Part shown: positions 25,000-34,384 of the stretch, in pieces | Layout of the letters: the number at the start of each line of letters is the position of its first letter | Numbering within the stretch: position 1 is the first letter of the stretch | NCBI RefSeq assembly: GCF_012524165.2 | Contig: NZ_JABACJ020000010.1 | Coordinates: 62,001 to 126,000 of the forward strand | From: Faecalicatena faecalis | GTDB taxonomy: Bacteria; Bacillota; Clostridia; Lachnospirales; Lachnospiraceae | DNA: 64,000 nt | Reading direction: 5' to 3' | The notes under the pieces: model-generated | What the model saw: the letters and a program-made list of their open reading frames with translations, nothing else | The model's database searches: none | What the model was told of the DNA's origin: nothing | Program-made: the position numbers and the translations under genes

Positions 25000-27267
25000 T
25001 TATCCTCTGTAATAGTTGATCAGACAGCCTTTTAAAATAATCTCGCGTTCTGCATCTGTCAGTTCACCAAGGCGGAAGCTGACTTCGTTTAAACAATCTC
25101 CAACCACATAAGCCTTCACTGTATTTGCCTTCTCCTCAACTGCCTTTCTGATATCAGGCACAAAGATATAATCTCCGTTCTTAAAGGAAAGATGTTCATG
25201 ATCCTCATCTGTCAAGAACGGCAGCATTCCCCAGTTGATCAGGTTCGAACGATAACGTTTTGTTGCATACTCGTTGGCAATGTTTGCCCAACCGCCAAGC
25301 ACCTTCTGACAGGATGCGGCCTGTTCACGGGCAGAACCATCTCCTGGCTTCACAGCAAAAATTGTACTTCCGACTCCGATATTGCCTTCACCGACCTCTG
25401 GGAAGGTCTCCTGAATCTTTGCCATCACCGGCTTTAATTCTTCCAGAGCATCCAGAGGACAGGTTCCCGCTTCAATTGCCTTCTGAGCAGCCTGCACTTC
25501 TTTTGCACGTCCCACATAAGCAGGATCTTTTCTGGAAAGAGCAAATTCTGCGAGACCAAGCGGATTTGAACGATAAGAGGATGTCTCACCGGACGGAATC
25601 AGCTCGTCTGTTGTCGTGACCGGATCATGAATTTCAGAAACCACTTTCAGAACCAGGTTCTGAGGCAGTGCTGACATAGCCGGCCAGTCCTTGATATTCG
25701 GTCCAAATTTAATCTCAACGCTCGGATCTGCGACTCCCTTACTGTCAAAGACACGATTTGCATAAATACTCTGGTCAAAATGATATTTCTGTCCTGTATA
25801 TTCTACATCCATTGCCGTAGCTGGTGTTAAGAAACCTTTATTTGCAGCCGTTGCAGCAATAGAGCGAGCATCCATCAGTGCAACAGATGCAATCTGTCCA
25901 TTCTGAAGCTTAGAACCTTCACGGTTCGGGAAATTCCTTGTAGAATGACGGATAGAAAATGCATTATTAGCTGGTGTATCCCCTGCACCAAAGCAAGGTC
26001 CACAGAATGCTGTCTTGACAATAGTTCCTGCTGCCATCAGATCTGCAACTGCACCATTCTTAACAAGTTCCATGTAAATCGGTGTACTTGCCGGGTAAAC
26101 ACTGAATGTGAACTCGTCATGGCCAATATTTCTTCCCTTAATAATGTCCGCAGCAGCACAGATATTCTCAAATCCGCCGCCTGCACATCCGGCGATGATT
26201 CCCTGCTCTACATAGAACTTTCCATCCACGATCTTATCCTGCAGAGAATAGTCTACTGCACCATCCAGACTTACCAGTGCCTTCTTCTCCACGTCATGAA
26301 GGATGTCCTCAAGGTTTGCATTCAATTCATCAATCGTATACACGTTACTCGGGTGGAACGGCATAGCAATCATCGGTTTGATCTCACTTAAGTTCACATA
26401 GACCATTCCGTCATAATAAGTAACTGCTCCTGGATTCAGTTCCTTATACTCTCCACTTCTTCCATGAATGTCATAGAATTCCTGAATCTTCTCATCCGTT
26501 CTCCAAATAGAAGATAAACATGTCGTCTCTGTCGTCATGACATCGATTCCAATACGGAAATCTGCACTCAATCTGCTGACACCAGGACCGACAAATTCCA
26601 TTACTTTATTGTTCACATAACCATTTCCAAATGTTGCTCCAATAATTGCAAGTGCAACATCCTGAGGACCCACGCCCTTCATAGGTTCGCCATCAAGGTA
26701 AATACCGATCACGCCCGGCATCTTAATATCATAAGTCTTGTTCAAAAGCTGCTTTACAAGCTCAGGACCACCCTCGCCCATAGCCATTGTTCCCAAAGCA
26801 CCATAACGAGTATGGCTGTCAGAACCAAGAATCATCTTCCCGCCGCCTGCAAGCATCTCACGTGCAAACTGGTGGATAACTGCCTGATGAGGTGGAACAT
26901 AGACCCCGCCGTATTTTTTCGCACAGGTCAGTCCAAACATATGGTCATCTTCATTGATGGTACCCCCCACTGCACACAGACTGTTATGGCAGTTCGTCAG
27001 CACATAAGGAACCGGGAACTTCTCAAGTCCTGATGCTCTGGCCGTCTGAATGATTCCGACAAATGTAATATCATGGGAAGTCAGCTTATCAAACTTAATC
27101 TGCAGATGTTCCATATCAGATGAAGTATTATGCGCTTCCAGGATTCCATAGGCAATTGTGTTCTTCGCTGCCTCTTCCTTGGTGGAAGGAACCTGCACAT
27201 TACCTGTATCTTCAACTATCTCGGTGCCATTTAACAGATAAACACCATTCTCATATAGCTTTATCAT
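25000..27267 (-). CDS. Aconitase-family hydratase
   Basis: The 755-residue protein is an aconitase/IPM-isomerase-type enzyme. It shows [14 protein letters not shown] and the substrate-loop-like [20 protein letters not shown] (near 150), the iron-sulfur cysteines in [11 protein letters not shown] and [15 protein letters not shown] (near 355 and 415), and [10 protein letters not shown] (near 440). A swivel domain carries [19 protein letters not shown] and [13 protein letters not shown]. Its length fits the clostridial aconitate hydratase group. The probable reaction is citrate to isocitrate, partnering the citrate synthase 5 kb away, but substrate identity cannot be read from sequence. AGGAGGG precedes the ATG. 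Confidence 0.85.
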   Translation of the reverse strand: MIKLYENGVYLLNGTEIVEDTGNVQVPSTKEEAAKNTIAYGILEAHNTSSDMEHLQIKFDKLTSHDITFVGIIQTARASGLEKFPVPYVLTNCHNSLCAVGGTINEDDHMFGLTCAKKYGGVYVPPHQAVIHQFAREMLAGGGKMILGSDSHTRYGALGTMAMGEGGPELVKQLLNKTYDIKMPGVIGIYLDGEPMKGVGPQDVALAIIGATFGNGYVNNKVMEFVGPGVSRLSADFRIGIDVMTTETTCLSSIWRTDEKIQEFYDIHGRSGEYKELNPGAVTYYDGMVYVNLSEIKPMIAMPFHPSNVYTIDELNANLEDILHDVEKKALVSLDGAVDYSLQDKIVDGKFYVEQGIIAGCAGGGFENICAAADIIKGRNIGHDEFTFSVYPASTPIYMELVKNGAVADLMAAGTIVKTAFCGPCFGAGDTPANNAFSIRHSTRNFPNREGSKLQNGQIASVALMDARSIAATAANKGFLTPATAMDVEYTGQKYHFDQSIYANRVFDSKGVADPSVEIKFGPNIKDWPAMSALPQNLVLKVVSEIHDPVTTTDELIPSGETSSYRSNPLGLAEFALSRKDPAYVGRAKEVQAAQKAIEAGTCPLDALEELKPVMAKIQETFPEVGEGNIGVGSTIFAVKPGDGSAREQAASCQKVLGGWANIANEYATKRYRSNLINWGMLPFLTDEDHEHLSFKNGDYIFVPDIRKAVEEKANTVKAYVVGDCLNEVSFRLGELTDAEREIILKGCLINYYRG

Positions 27268-27306
27268 GAAATACCCTCCTAAACTTTCTGTTTTTAATCG
27301 TTACTG

Positions 27307-27341
27307 TTTATCATTTTAGCATGATAAAGAATGGATGTAAA
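27307..27341 (-). promoter_or_regulatory. Promoter of the aconitase gene with an operator-like palindrome
   Basis: On the minus strand TTTACA (27341-27336), 17 bp and TAAAAT (27318-27313) form a promoter. TTTATCAT and ATGATAAA (27307-27328) form an 8-bp inverted repeat with a 6-base centre that covers the -10, so a repressor bound there would block transcription. The sequence does not fit the CcpC box spacing. Confidence 0.6.
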
Positions 27342-27369
27342 TAAGCGGACTTATAAAAAAAGACTTCAA

Positions 27370-27405
27370 AAAAGGCAGTACCCCGCTGGATACCGCCTTT
27401 CAAAA
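27370..27405 (-). terminator. Terminator of the FHA gene
   Basis: On the minus strand AAAGGCGGTA pairs with TACTGCCTTT, followed by TTTTGAAG. Confidence 0.78.
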
Positions 27406-27450
27406 CTCATTTACAAACTTCAGACAGAACTGTTTTCCTTGCTATAGACA

Positions 27451-28005
27451 CTAATTAGCTTCTCTCATAATCTTAATCACTTCCAAATCTGTCTCACCAA
27501 TGGAAATGATATCCTGCTTCTGCAGCAGAATCGGTTTCTGAATCTTTCTTCCGTTCAGATATGTATGATTCTTAGATCCTTCATCTCTCAAATACAGCTT
27601 ATCCTTGCTTCTCACAATCGAACAGTGAACCTTGGAAACCTTTCTGTCATCCGGCAATGGGAGGAACTCCTCAAAGGCAACCTCTTTCGTAGTCCTGCCT
27701 ATTCCAAGTGCATCATAAAAAATAAAGTCATACTGTTCCCCAGTATCCGTATTCTCAAGGATGATCTTCCATCGTCTTTTTCTTCCGCCAGAAGAAGGAG
27801 CCTCCTCTTGAACCTGCTTTTTACGTCTCTTAGGCGGCCGGACCTCGTAATCTTCCTCTTCTATGTCATCATCTATATCGTCGTCTTCTTCATCAAGCTC
27901 ATAGCTCTTATAGTCTTTTCGTTCCTTAACAATTGTCACAATCGTTGCAATAATGGTGACCAAAATTAAAACTGCCAGGACGATCAGTATAATCCAGTAC
28001 ATCAT
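27451..28005 (-). CDS. Membrane-anchored FHA-domain protein
   Basis: The 184-residue protein starts with a transmembrane helix (MMYWIILIVLAVLILVTIIA), continues with a very acidic then basic linker (ELDEEDDDIDDDIEEEDYE, PPKRRKKQ) and ends with an FHA domain of about 90 residues. Phosphothreonine-binding residues are visible in IGRTTKEV, VSKVHCSIV and GSKNHTYLNGRKI. FHA domains bind targets of Ser/Thr kinases such as PrkC. No kinase gene is in the window, so the partner is unknown. The domain should face the cytoplasm. Confidence 0.85.
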   Translation of the reverse strand: MMYWIILIVLAVLILVTIIATIVTIVKERKDYKSYELDEEDDDIDDDIEEEDYEVRPPKRRKKQVQEEAPSSGGRKRRWKIILENTDTGEQYDFIFYDALGIGRTTKEVAFEEFLPLPDDRKVSKVHCSIVRSKDKLYLRDEGSKNHTYLNGRKIQKPILLQKQDIISIGETDLEVIKIMREAN

Positions 28006-28148
28006 TGGTTAATCAACTCCTTCAAGAGTTTATAGTACTATATTTTTCTTATCGAAGCAAGCAAATGTAGCTTTTTTGTCATACTTATTTAATTTTTCTG
28101 TCATATATTGTTCATTGCTGGAATATATTGTTCTGATTCACCTTCCGC

Positions 28149-29003
28149 CTAATTCTCATACTCACAAATATATCCCAATTTCCCTGAATAGGCCGGCTCT
28201 GCTTTCAGCATATCATCCGGTACATCATTCCAGACAAAACGTTTTTCCCCGTCGAAGAAAAAGAGATCCATATACTTTTCTTCCAGATTTCCATCCTGGA
28301 AGCTTGGCTCACCCTTCATCCATTCCTCTGAACACCAACTGCTGTCAGAATTCAGTTTCTCGCCAAATAACTTATTCTCTTCATTTACCCAGTAATAATC
28401 CTTAGACTGACTGTCCCTTCTGCCTCCGATACGAAAATAAATATCCGTCATCTTCTGCCTGCTGATTTCTTTCCTGATTGCCTCATATTCGTCAGAGCTG
28501 TTAATCCTTACCAGATATCCGCCCCGATTCAGGCAATCTTGAAAAGCCTCCTGCCAAGTCGCATCACTAATAATATATTCATATCTATGGACAGCCTTAT
28601 CATCTGCCGGAACAGAGGCATCATATGTGCTGGTGACAGCAGCTTGACCCTGATTATCCGTTCCTTGATTCTGTTCATTTGCCTTGCCGTCATTCTGGTT
28701 TGGATCTGTAGAATCTGCCCTGTCCTTGGAATTATCTCCTTTAGAACTCTCCCCCTTAGAAGAATTCGCATCTGCATTCTCTCCATCATCCTTCGAGTCA
28801 GCCTCCCCTTTGACCACATCGCTTCCATTCTGTGATGTATGCTCTGGCTTCGCATTCTCCGTCTTTGCGTCCGTCTTCTGCCCCTTCTTATCCAGAAAAT
28901 AACGTCCGGCACCCACTCCTGCACCGATTCCTACCACAAAGGCAAGGCAGACCGCAACAATAATGATCACCTTTACATTCTTATGATTTTTAGACTTTTT
29001 CAA
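28149..29003 (-). CDS. Membrane-anchored C-type-lectin-fold protein
   Basis: The 284-residue protein starts with TTG, nine bases after AGGAGG. It has a short basic N-terminus, a transmembrane helix (VIIIVAVCLAFVVGIGAGVG), a disordered Ser/Asp/Asn/Lys stalk of about 100 residues, and a C-terminal domain of about 135 residues. That domain carries C-type lectin landmarks: ATWQEAFQDCLNRGGYLVRI, WCSEEWMKGEPS, FVWNDVP and GYICEYEN. The fold assignment rests on these landmarks in order. The ligand is unknown. The domain should be outside the membrane. Confidence 0.72.
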   Translation of the reverse strand: MKKSKNHKNVKVIIIVAVCLAFVVGIGAGVGAGRYFLDKKGQKTDAKTENAKPEHTSQNGSDVVKGEADSKDDGENADANSSKGESSKGDNSKDRADSTDPNQNDGKANEQNQGTDNQGQAAVTSTYDASVPADDKAVHRYEYIISDATWQEAFQDCLNRGGYLVRINSSDEYEAIRKEISRQKMTDIYFRIGGRRDSQSKDYYWVNEENKLFGEKLNSDSSWCSEEWMKGEPSFQDGNLEEKYMDLFFFDGEKRFVWNDVPDDMLKAEPAYSGKLGYICEYEN

Positions 29004-29027
29004 CCCCTTATTCCTCCTCTTGATTAG

Positions 29028-29056
29028 TTATCCACATTGCGGCAAACTTATCCACA
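29028..29056 (+). other. Pair of perfect DnaA boxes
   Basis: TTATCCACA occurs at 29028-29036 and 29048-29056, in the same orientation and 20 bp apart, between the lectin-fold gene and the coiled-coil gene. It may be a DnaA-binding site outside the origin. Confidence 0.45.
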
Positions 29057-29060
29057 ACAT

Positions 29061-29381
29061 TTATCTTCTATTATCCAGCAAATCCGCCACCAGGCGTTTT
29101 AGATCCTCAACCTGCTTCTCTAAAACAGCCTTTTCAGCGGCCTCCTTCTTCAGTCTCTCTACTTCCCTCTGTGCCGCACGGGCCTCCTTTTTCGCTTCCT
29201 CCTTTATGCGTTCTGCAATTTCCTTTGCACGTTCGGCATCTTCCTTCATACGTTCTGTTTTATACGCTGCCGCCTTGACCTCTTCAACTTCTTTCTTCAA
29301 TGCATCTAACTGTGCCTGCTGTTCTTCAATTTTATACTGTACTGTGTTCCTGTCCAGCTCAAGCGATTCCTCTGAAAACAT
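29061..29381 (-). CDS. Small coiled-coil protein
   Basis: The 106-residue protein is almost entirely one charged coiled coil (YKIEEQQAQLDALKKEVEEV, ERIKEEAKKEARAAQREVER) ending in VLEKQVEDLKRLVADLLDNRR. It has no signal peptide or cysteine. I chose ATG 29381, which has GGGAG eight bases upstream. Earlier in-frame starts reach 29420. No family is recognised. It could be a scaffold or cell-division accessory, but there is no evidence for either. Confidence 0.6.
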   Translation of the reverse strand: MFSEESLELDRNTVQYKIEEQQAQLDALKKEVEEVKAAAYKTERMKEDAERAKEIAERIKEEAKKEARAAQREVERLKKEAAEKAVLEKQVEDLKRLVADLLDNRR

Positions 29382-29520
29382 CTTCATCACTCCCTCAATG
29401 TTCCTGCACCATGCATTCAATTTGTTTCCACATTTTTATTTTGCTTGTAATCCTTATAAATGTCAAGTGGGATTAGGATGCAATCCCGCAAGATATCTTA
29501 GATTATGGTGTTGTACATAT

Positions 29521-29565
29521 GAAAAAAACAGGAATCTCTGATTCTAAGATTCCTGTTTTTAGAAC
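29521..29565 (-). terminator. Terminator of pgi
   Basis: AAAAACAGGAATC and GATTCCTGTTTTT form a 13-bp stem with an 11-nt loop. The A/T ends make it suitable in both directions. Confidence 0.82.
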
Positions 29566-29616
29566 TTCCTACAATTATTTTACTTCTAAAAATACGATAT
29601 AATCTCTAAGAAACTA

Positions 29617-30966
29617 TTATAATCTCTTTAACAACTTTTCTCTTTCTTCTTCAAATCCTGGTTTACCCAGAAGTGCAAACATGTTCTTCTTATAACTTTC
29701 TACACCTGGCTGATTAAATGGATTAACGCCGAGTAAATATCCACTAATGCCACATGCAAATTCAAAGAAGTAGAACAACTGTCCCAGATAGAATTCATTC
29801 TGTTCTGGAATCGTCACCATCAGATTCGGTACATTACCATCTGTATGGGCGAGGATTGTTCCGTTCATGGCACTCTTATTTATAAAATCTACGGTCTTGC
29901 CCTTTAAGTAATTTAATCCATCAAGGTCAACCGGTTCTTCTCCTATCACAATCTCTGCTGGTGAAGTCTCTACATTCAGAACCGTCTCGAACATAATTCT
30001 GCTTCCATCCTGAATGAACTGTCCCATGGAGTGCAGATCGGTCGTCAAATCTACAGATGCCGGGAGGATACCCCGCTGGTCTTTACCTTCGCTCTCTCCA
30101 TATAACTGCTTCCACCACTCAGATACATAATGCAGGCTTGGCTCATAGTTCGCTACAATTTCAACTGCCTTGCCTTTTCTAAGCAGAATATTACGTGCTG
30201 CTGCATACTGCAGTGCTCCGTTCTCTGCAAAATCATTCTCCAGGGCTTCCTTTCTTCCTGCTGCTGCACCTTCCATCAGTCTGGTGATATCAGCACCGCT
30301 GACTGCGATTGGAAGAAGACCTACTGCCGTAAGTACAGAAAAACGTCCGCCAACATCATCCGGCACTACGAAAGTCTCATATCCTTCTTCTGTTGCAAGA
30401 TTCTTTAAAGCACCTTTTGCTTTATCGGTCGTAGCATAAATTCTCTTTGCTGCTCCCTCTTTTCCATATTTATTTTCCAAAATCTCTTTAAATACACGGA
30501 AGGCAATGGCTGGCTCGGTTGTCGTACCGGATTTGGAAATCATGTTAATGGAAAAGTCTCTGTCGCCTACAACATCCATCAAATCTTTTATGTACTTACT
30601 GCTGATGCTGTTGCCCACGTAATAAATCTCCGGAGACTTTCTGACATCTTTGTCAACGACATTAGCAAATGAATGTCCAAGGAAATCAATTGCAGCTCTT
30701 GCTCCCAAATAAGAGCCGCCAATTCCGATAACCAACAATACTTCGGAATCCTCACGAATCTTCTCTGCTGCCTTCTGGATACGTGCGAATTCTTCTTTAT
30801 CATAATCAACCGGAAGATCGATCCATCCCAGGAAATCATTTCCCGCCCCTGTCTTTGCAACAAGCTTGTCCTTCGCCTGCGCAACCAGTTCGCTCATATA
30901 TTCCATCTCATGTTCCTGAATAAAACTACTTGCTTTCGAATAATCAAATGTAACTTTATTAGCCAT
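29617..30966 (-). CDS. pgi: Glucose-6-phosphate isomerase
   Basis: The 449-residue protein has the PGI signatures: [19 protein letters not shown] (near 80), [18 protein letters not shown] (near 140), [21 protein letters not shown] (near 200) and the catalytic-loop region [10 protein letters not shown] (near 375), with [20 protein letters not shown] near the end. This is the standard length for Firmicutes. It interconverts glucose-6-phosphate and fructose-6-phosphate in glycolysis. GGAAGGA precedes the ATG. It is a single-gene unit with its own terminator. Confidence 0.96.
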   Translation of the reverse strand: MANKVTFDYSKASSFIQEHEMEYMSELVAQAKDKLVAKTGAGNDFLGWIDLPVDYDKEEFARIQKAAEKIREDSEVLLVIGIGGSYLGARAAIDFLGHSFANVVDKDVRKSPEIYYVGNSISSKYIKDLMDVVGDRDFSINMISKSGTTTEPAIAFRVFKEILENKYGKEGAAKRIYATTDKAKGALKNLATEEGYETFVVPDDVGGRFSVLTAVGLLPIAVSGADITRLMEGAAAGRKEALENDFAENGALQYAAARNILLRKGKAVEIVANYEPSLHYVSEWWKQLYGESEGKDQRGILPASVDLTTDLHSMGQFIQDGSRIMFETVLNVETSPAEIVIGEEPVDLDGLNYLKGKTVDFINKSAMNGTILAHTDGNVPNLMVTIPEQNEFYLGQLFYFFEFACGISGYLLGVNPFNQPGVESYKKNMFALLGKPGFEEEREKLLKRL

Positions 30967-31028
30967 TGTTCATCCTTCCTCTCTAAACGTTTTTTACAAA
31001 CTAATTCTACCAAATAAGCCTTCCTTAA

Positions 31029-31796
31029 TCAAGCTAAAAACTCCTCTAATATCTGGCGAATTGCCTCTTCTTTTAGTGCAGGCTGCTCATCCTCCTCCAA
31101 CTTTTCCTTTACTGTACGTCTGATTACCTGTCTTGCGGCCTCGCCTTTTTCTACTCTGCGCGGCTCACCCTCTATATTAATGGACAATTCTTGCTCCTCC
31201 CGTTGTGTGGCTGTCCTTGCTGCCCCAACGCTCTCTGGACTGATTACATCTATGTTTTCCTTTTCTGTCTGTTTTACTTTCTTATAACGATGTGCACAGA
31301 CATTTTCAAGGTAATCGACTATATATACTTTAGCTGCATTCATTTTATAAGGTTCATCGGACAACTGTCTGATTACGAACAGCGCCATCATTTCTGCTGC
31401 GCCTGCGGCAAGATATTGGAACATTCCTTCGCAAAATCCATGTGCAAGATAATGTCCGCCTGCTCCCAGTAAGGCAAGAATTCCTGAAAACCAAATTGCC
31501 TGTAGCTCTATCTGTCTCCATGTGTGTACCCGGAAAATAAATCCGCGGTATTCATATATGTATTTCTCCACAAATGCTCCAACATTTTCTACTTTATCGT
31601 GTATCATACATGCGTGTTCATATTTTGCCCGCACAAGTTTCATCAGTTTGTGTGTACTCTTTGACATATTACATGCCGCTTTTACCATACGGCGAAGGGT
31701 AAGATGATTTACTATCTTTGCAACTACCCCGATGACGCCTACCGCAATCATTAAATAGAGAATAATGTTTGTGTCGGCTGCTACGTTTTTAAACAT
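31029..31796 (-). CDS. Membrane protein of unknown function
   Basis: The 255-residue protein has an N-terminal helix (IILYLMIAVGVIGVVAKIV), a basic loop (KSTHKLMKLVRAKYEHACMI), and a hairpin of two further hydrophobic segments (LQAIWFSGILALLGAGGHYL and MFQYLAAGAAEMMALFVI). A cytoplasmic, charged C-terminal tail ends in an amphipathic helix (EEAIRQILEEFLA). ATG 31796 has AGGAGG six bases upstream. The longer frame from 31835 lacks a site. I do not recognise a family. The tail suggests a protein-protein contact. Confidence 0.65.
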   Translation of the reverse strand: MFKNVAADTNIILYLMIAVGVIGVVAKIVNHLTLRRMVKAACNMSKSTHKLMKLVRAKYEHACMIHDKVENVGAFVEKYIYEYRGFIFRVHTWRQIELQAIWFSGILALLGAGGHYLAHGFCEGMFQYLAAGAAEMMALFVIRQLSDEPYKMNAAKVYIVDYLENVCAHRYKKVKQTEKENIDVISPESVGAARTATQREEQELSINIEGEPRRVEKGEAARQVIRRTVKEKLEEDEQPALKEEAIRQILEEFLA

Positions 31797-32154
31797 AATT
31801 AGACCTCCTGTTTTTGGTTGTGCCACAACTACCATTTTTTTGGTGTGAGCCTATTATAGCCCAACTTTTCAGGACTTGCCTTAAAAACCGTTCTACATAA
31901 TTCGGCACAGCGGCTTATTTTTAACCTTAGACCGGAATATATGAGAGTTCAGAAACATAGAATAAAACTATGGCATCAATCCTTCAATTTAACAAAATAC
32001 TCCAAATCCATCCATGTACTTCCCCTTAAGAAAACTCCTGTCATTTTATCGAAAAATGGCTCGAAAAATGACACACGAAAATAGACTGGAATTTTTAAAT
32101 TTCTTCTGCTATAATGCTCATAGCTTTTATTAATTGAATAAGGAGGATTTTATA

Positions 32155-32397
32155 ATGGAATATAGACCACAAGGCGTCTGCTCAAGAATGATCAACTTTG
32201 ATATCGAAGACAATAAAGTACGAAATGTCTCATTTGATGGTGGATGTAATGGAAATCTCCAGGGAATTTCACGCCTGATAGATGGAATGGATGTAGATGA
32301 GGCCATTTCTAAAATAGAAGGAATCAGATGCGGTTTCAAAAAAACATCATGTCCTGACCAACTTGCAAACGCATTAAAAAAAGCAACCGGAAAGTAA
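32155..32397 (+). CDS. TSCPD-domain protein (TIGR03905 type)
   Basis: The 80-residue protein contains PQGVCSRMINFDIEDNKV, FDGGCNGNLQGI, GIRCGFKKTSCPDQLANAL, with four conserved cysteines and the eponymous TSCPD. The same domain occurs at the C-terminus of class II ribonucleotide reductases, where it may bind metal. The free-standing form has no assigned role. ATG 32155 is preceded by AAGGAGG, and TATAAT lies about 40 bp upstream. Confidence 0.9.
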   Translation: MEYRPQGVCSRMINFDIEDNKVRNVSFDGGCNGNLQGISRLIDGMDVDEAISKIEGIRCGFKKTSCPDQLANALKKATGK

Positions 32398-32413
32398 TCC
32401 GATTGCTTTTTTT
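32375..32413. terminator. Terminator after the TSCPD gene
   Basis: AAAAAAAGCAACCGG pairs with CCGATTGCTTTTTTT around an 8-nt loop, with one internal mismatch. The stop codon lies in the loop. Confidence 0.85.
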
Positions 32414-32449
32414 ATATGAATCTCCATGAACCAAGTTAATTTGAGTGCC

Positions 32450-32607
32450 CATCCTTGAGCGATTGAAGCAGCAGCCGATGTATGTAGTACATTAAAAAAA
32501 TTTGTGGTGTTTTCTCGGTACAGGTCTTTTCTATAATCAAAATTTGTTAATAGTTACTCCTGTTATGTAGTTACAATATCGGCAGCTGCTTCAATCACTC
32601 AAGGATG
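32450..32607. repeat. 158-bp element bounded by 30-bp inverted repeats
   Basis: The left arm 32450-32479 and the right arm 32578-32607 are inverted copies that match at 28 of 30 positions (each starts CATCCTTGAG reading inward and ends GCCGAT). The 98 bp between is AT-rich, has one TATAAT-like hexamer and no open frame. It sits between two convergent genes. It could be a MITE-like element, a very long hairpin RNA or a small invertible segment. Confidence 0.6.
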
Positions 32608-32641
32608 AGGCGAGGCTACGGTTGGAGAGAGGTCGTTTTAA

Positions 32642-33148
32642 TTAGTCGATCCAAATTCCGTCGGTTGCTGAGGTTGCTTCTTCGTATGCTGGATCAGATT
32701 TCATACCAGCTACGTGGTCTGCATGGACTCTGTAAAAATAGCCCCTATCTACTGACAACATTTTTGATGTAGCCACATAGTATGTATTAGTATCTTCAGC
32801 CTGCCAAAAATCAATTTGTCCCCATTTTCCAGTTTCTTTATTATATCTATCCACATAAATAACCGTTGAAATATAGTCAACATCATGATCTGCAGTTGTC
32901 GATGCATAAACATATATCTTACCACGACCTGCTTTTGTTATAGAACATTCTCCATCCATCAAATGTTCTCCACGAGGTAACACTTTATCACTCGTATATC
33001 CAGTTGATGTTTCGGCATTTATAAGATATGAACCATCTATTTTAACATCATTATTACTTTCCTCTGCCTTTGCATCAATACTTGAAACAATAAACAGATT
33101 ACAAACAATAGCCATTACACATAGCACTGATAAGATTTTTTTTATCAT
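32642..33148 (-). CDS. Secreted protein of unknown function (DUF6147-like)
   Basis: The 168-residue protein has a clear signal peptide (MIKKILSVLCVMAIVCNLFI then SSIDAKAEE, with cleavage near 29). The mature beta-rich domain contains CSITKAGRGKIYVYASTTAD, VIYVDRYNKETGKWGQIDFW and YFYRVHADHVAG. It resembles the small secreted DUF6147 proteins of Lachnospiraceae, whose role is unknown. AAAAGGAG precedes the ATG. It follows the DUF4367 gene on the same strand with a 65-bp gap and may share its regulation. Confidence 0.72.
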   Translation of the reverse strand: MIKKILSVLCVMAIVCNLFIVSSIDAKAEESNNDVKIDGSYLINAETSTGYTSDKVLPRGEHLMDGECSITKAGRGKIYVYASTTADHDVDYISTVIYVDRYNKETGKWGQIDFWQAEDTNTYYVATSKMLSVDRGYFYRVHADHVAGMKSDPAYEEATSATDGIWID

Positions 33149-33213
33149 AATAGTTCTCCTTTTAATCAGCCCTTCTCTAATTAAACAATTAAGTCTAATA
33201 AAACTTACGCCTT

Positions 33214-34233
33214 CTAATTAAAATAAATTAAATTCTTCAATATTTTTGTAAACTCCTCTTTATCCATCACGCCTTTTAATTCATAATCTACTCCATTATA
33301 TTTAAAGTTTGTTAAGTACCGTTTAGCATTCTTCTTTTTATATTCTTCCACTTCTATTACTTGCTCTGTATTTTTTACTTCAAAAGTATTTATTAAGATA
33401 TCTTCTTCCTTTTGAACTAACGAAGAATCTGCGTTCTTTGCATAGATTGCAAATCTAATTACTTGATTATTATATTGATAAAATACAAGTGCTCTTCCCT
33501 GATTTTTATCTATACTGACTTTACTAAATGTCATATCTTCTGGCTTGTATCCTAATCGTACTGGTACAAATCCTAATTTTTGTCTAATTTCTCTATATGC
33601 TGACAACTCCTCTCCATCTTCTGTCTCTTGTATATTCATATCTTTAACATTCATTTTCTTAGTATTCTGATTACCTAATACTCCATCAAGTAATTCTTTC
33701 AGATATGACTTACTCCCCACGCTAGTCATACCCGTTCCAAGCACTAGAACAAACACTGCAATCAACGCAATAGCAAGCTTTTTCTTCCTAGGCATACGAA
33801 ATATCCTGCCCTTGCCTGTTCTGCCCTCCTTTCCGCTTTTGTCTCTGTTCAGATGTTCATGATACTTTGTGTTCACTTCGAACAGTTCCTTTTCCTCTGC
33901 ATTTTTCTTCTTTAACATCTCTCTGCCGAGACGCAATGCTTCCAAATCCTCTTCTGAAAGCTGAACCAGATTGCCATCATTTGTACGTACAGAAAAATCC
34001 GGCACAAGTTCCTCCGAGAGTTCTTCTGCCGCACCATCAGCCGTAATCTTATTCTTTTCATGCACCTTTGCATTCTCTTTCTCATATTTATGGATCGCAG
34101 CCAGAAGGGATGCTTCCATCTCATCCGACACTTCTATACCTTTAAGGTCGGGATTCTTCGCAATCTCTTCTTCTATCTTTCTGGCCTCGTTATCCATTTC
34201 TTCCTGCAACGACAGTCTCTTGTTTTGTTCCAT
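33214..34233 (-). CDS. DUF4367 membrane protein, probable anti-sigma or sensor factor
   Basis: The 339-residue protein has a cytoplasmic N-terminal part of about 150 residues, a transmembrane helix (KKLAIALIAVFVLVLGTGMT), and an extracytoplasmic DUF4367 domain (KLGFVPVRLGYKPEDMTFSK, IDKNQGRALVFYQYNNQVI, KYNGVDYELKGVMDKEEF). Proteins of this type usually lie next to ECF sigma factors. The likely partner is the ECF gene at 35506-36051, but murG on the opposite strand separates them. GGGGAG precedes the ATG. Confidence 0.75.
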   Translation of the reverse strand: MEQNKRLSLQEEMDNEARKIEEEIAKNPDLKGIEVSDEMEASLLAAIHKYEKENAKVHEKNKITADGAAEELSEELVPDFSVRTNDGNLVQLSEEDLEALRLGREMLKKKNAEEKELFEVNTKYHEHLNRDKSGKEGRTGKGRIFRMPRKKKLAIALIAVFVLVLGTGMTSVGSKSYLKELLDGVLGNQNTKKMNVKDMNIQETEDGEELSAYREIRQKLGFVPVRLGYKPEDMTFSKVSIDKNQGRALVFYQYNNQVIRFAIYAKNADSSLVQKEEDILINTFEVKNTEQVIEVEEYKKKNAKRYLTNFKYNGVDYELKGVMDKEEFTKILKNLIYFN

Positions 34234-34384
34234 GCTTGCTCCCCTTATTTTTGGCTACTACTTTTTCTTGACTTTTTATTAAATAAGTTTAATATGAAAT
34301 TATATGTGTTTTGTCAGTTATATGCAACTATAATTGAACACTTTATCAGCAATTGTACATTTCAAGTTTGGAGGTTTTATATTT

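Noticed and set aside
32480-32577. The 32.5-kb inverted-repeat element as an invertible promoter
   Set aside because: Both neighbouring genes point their 3' ends toward it, so a promoter in either orientation would be antisense. I list it only as a repeat element.
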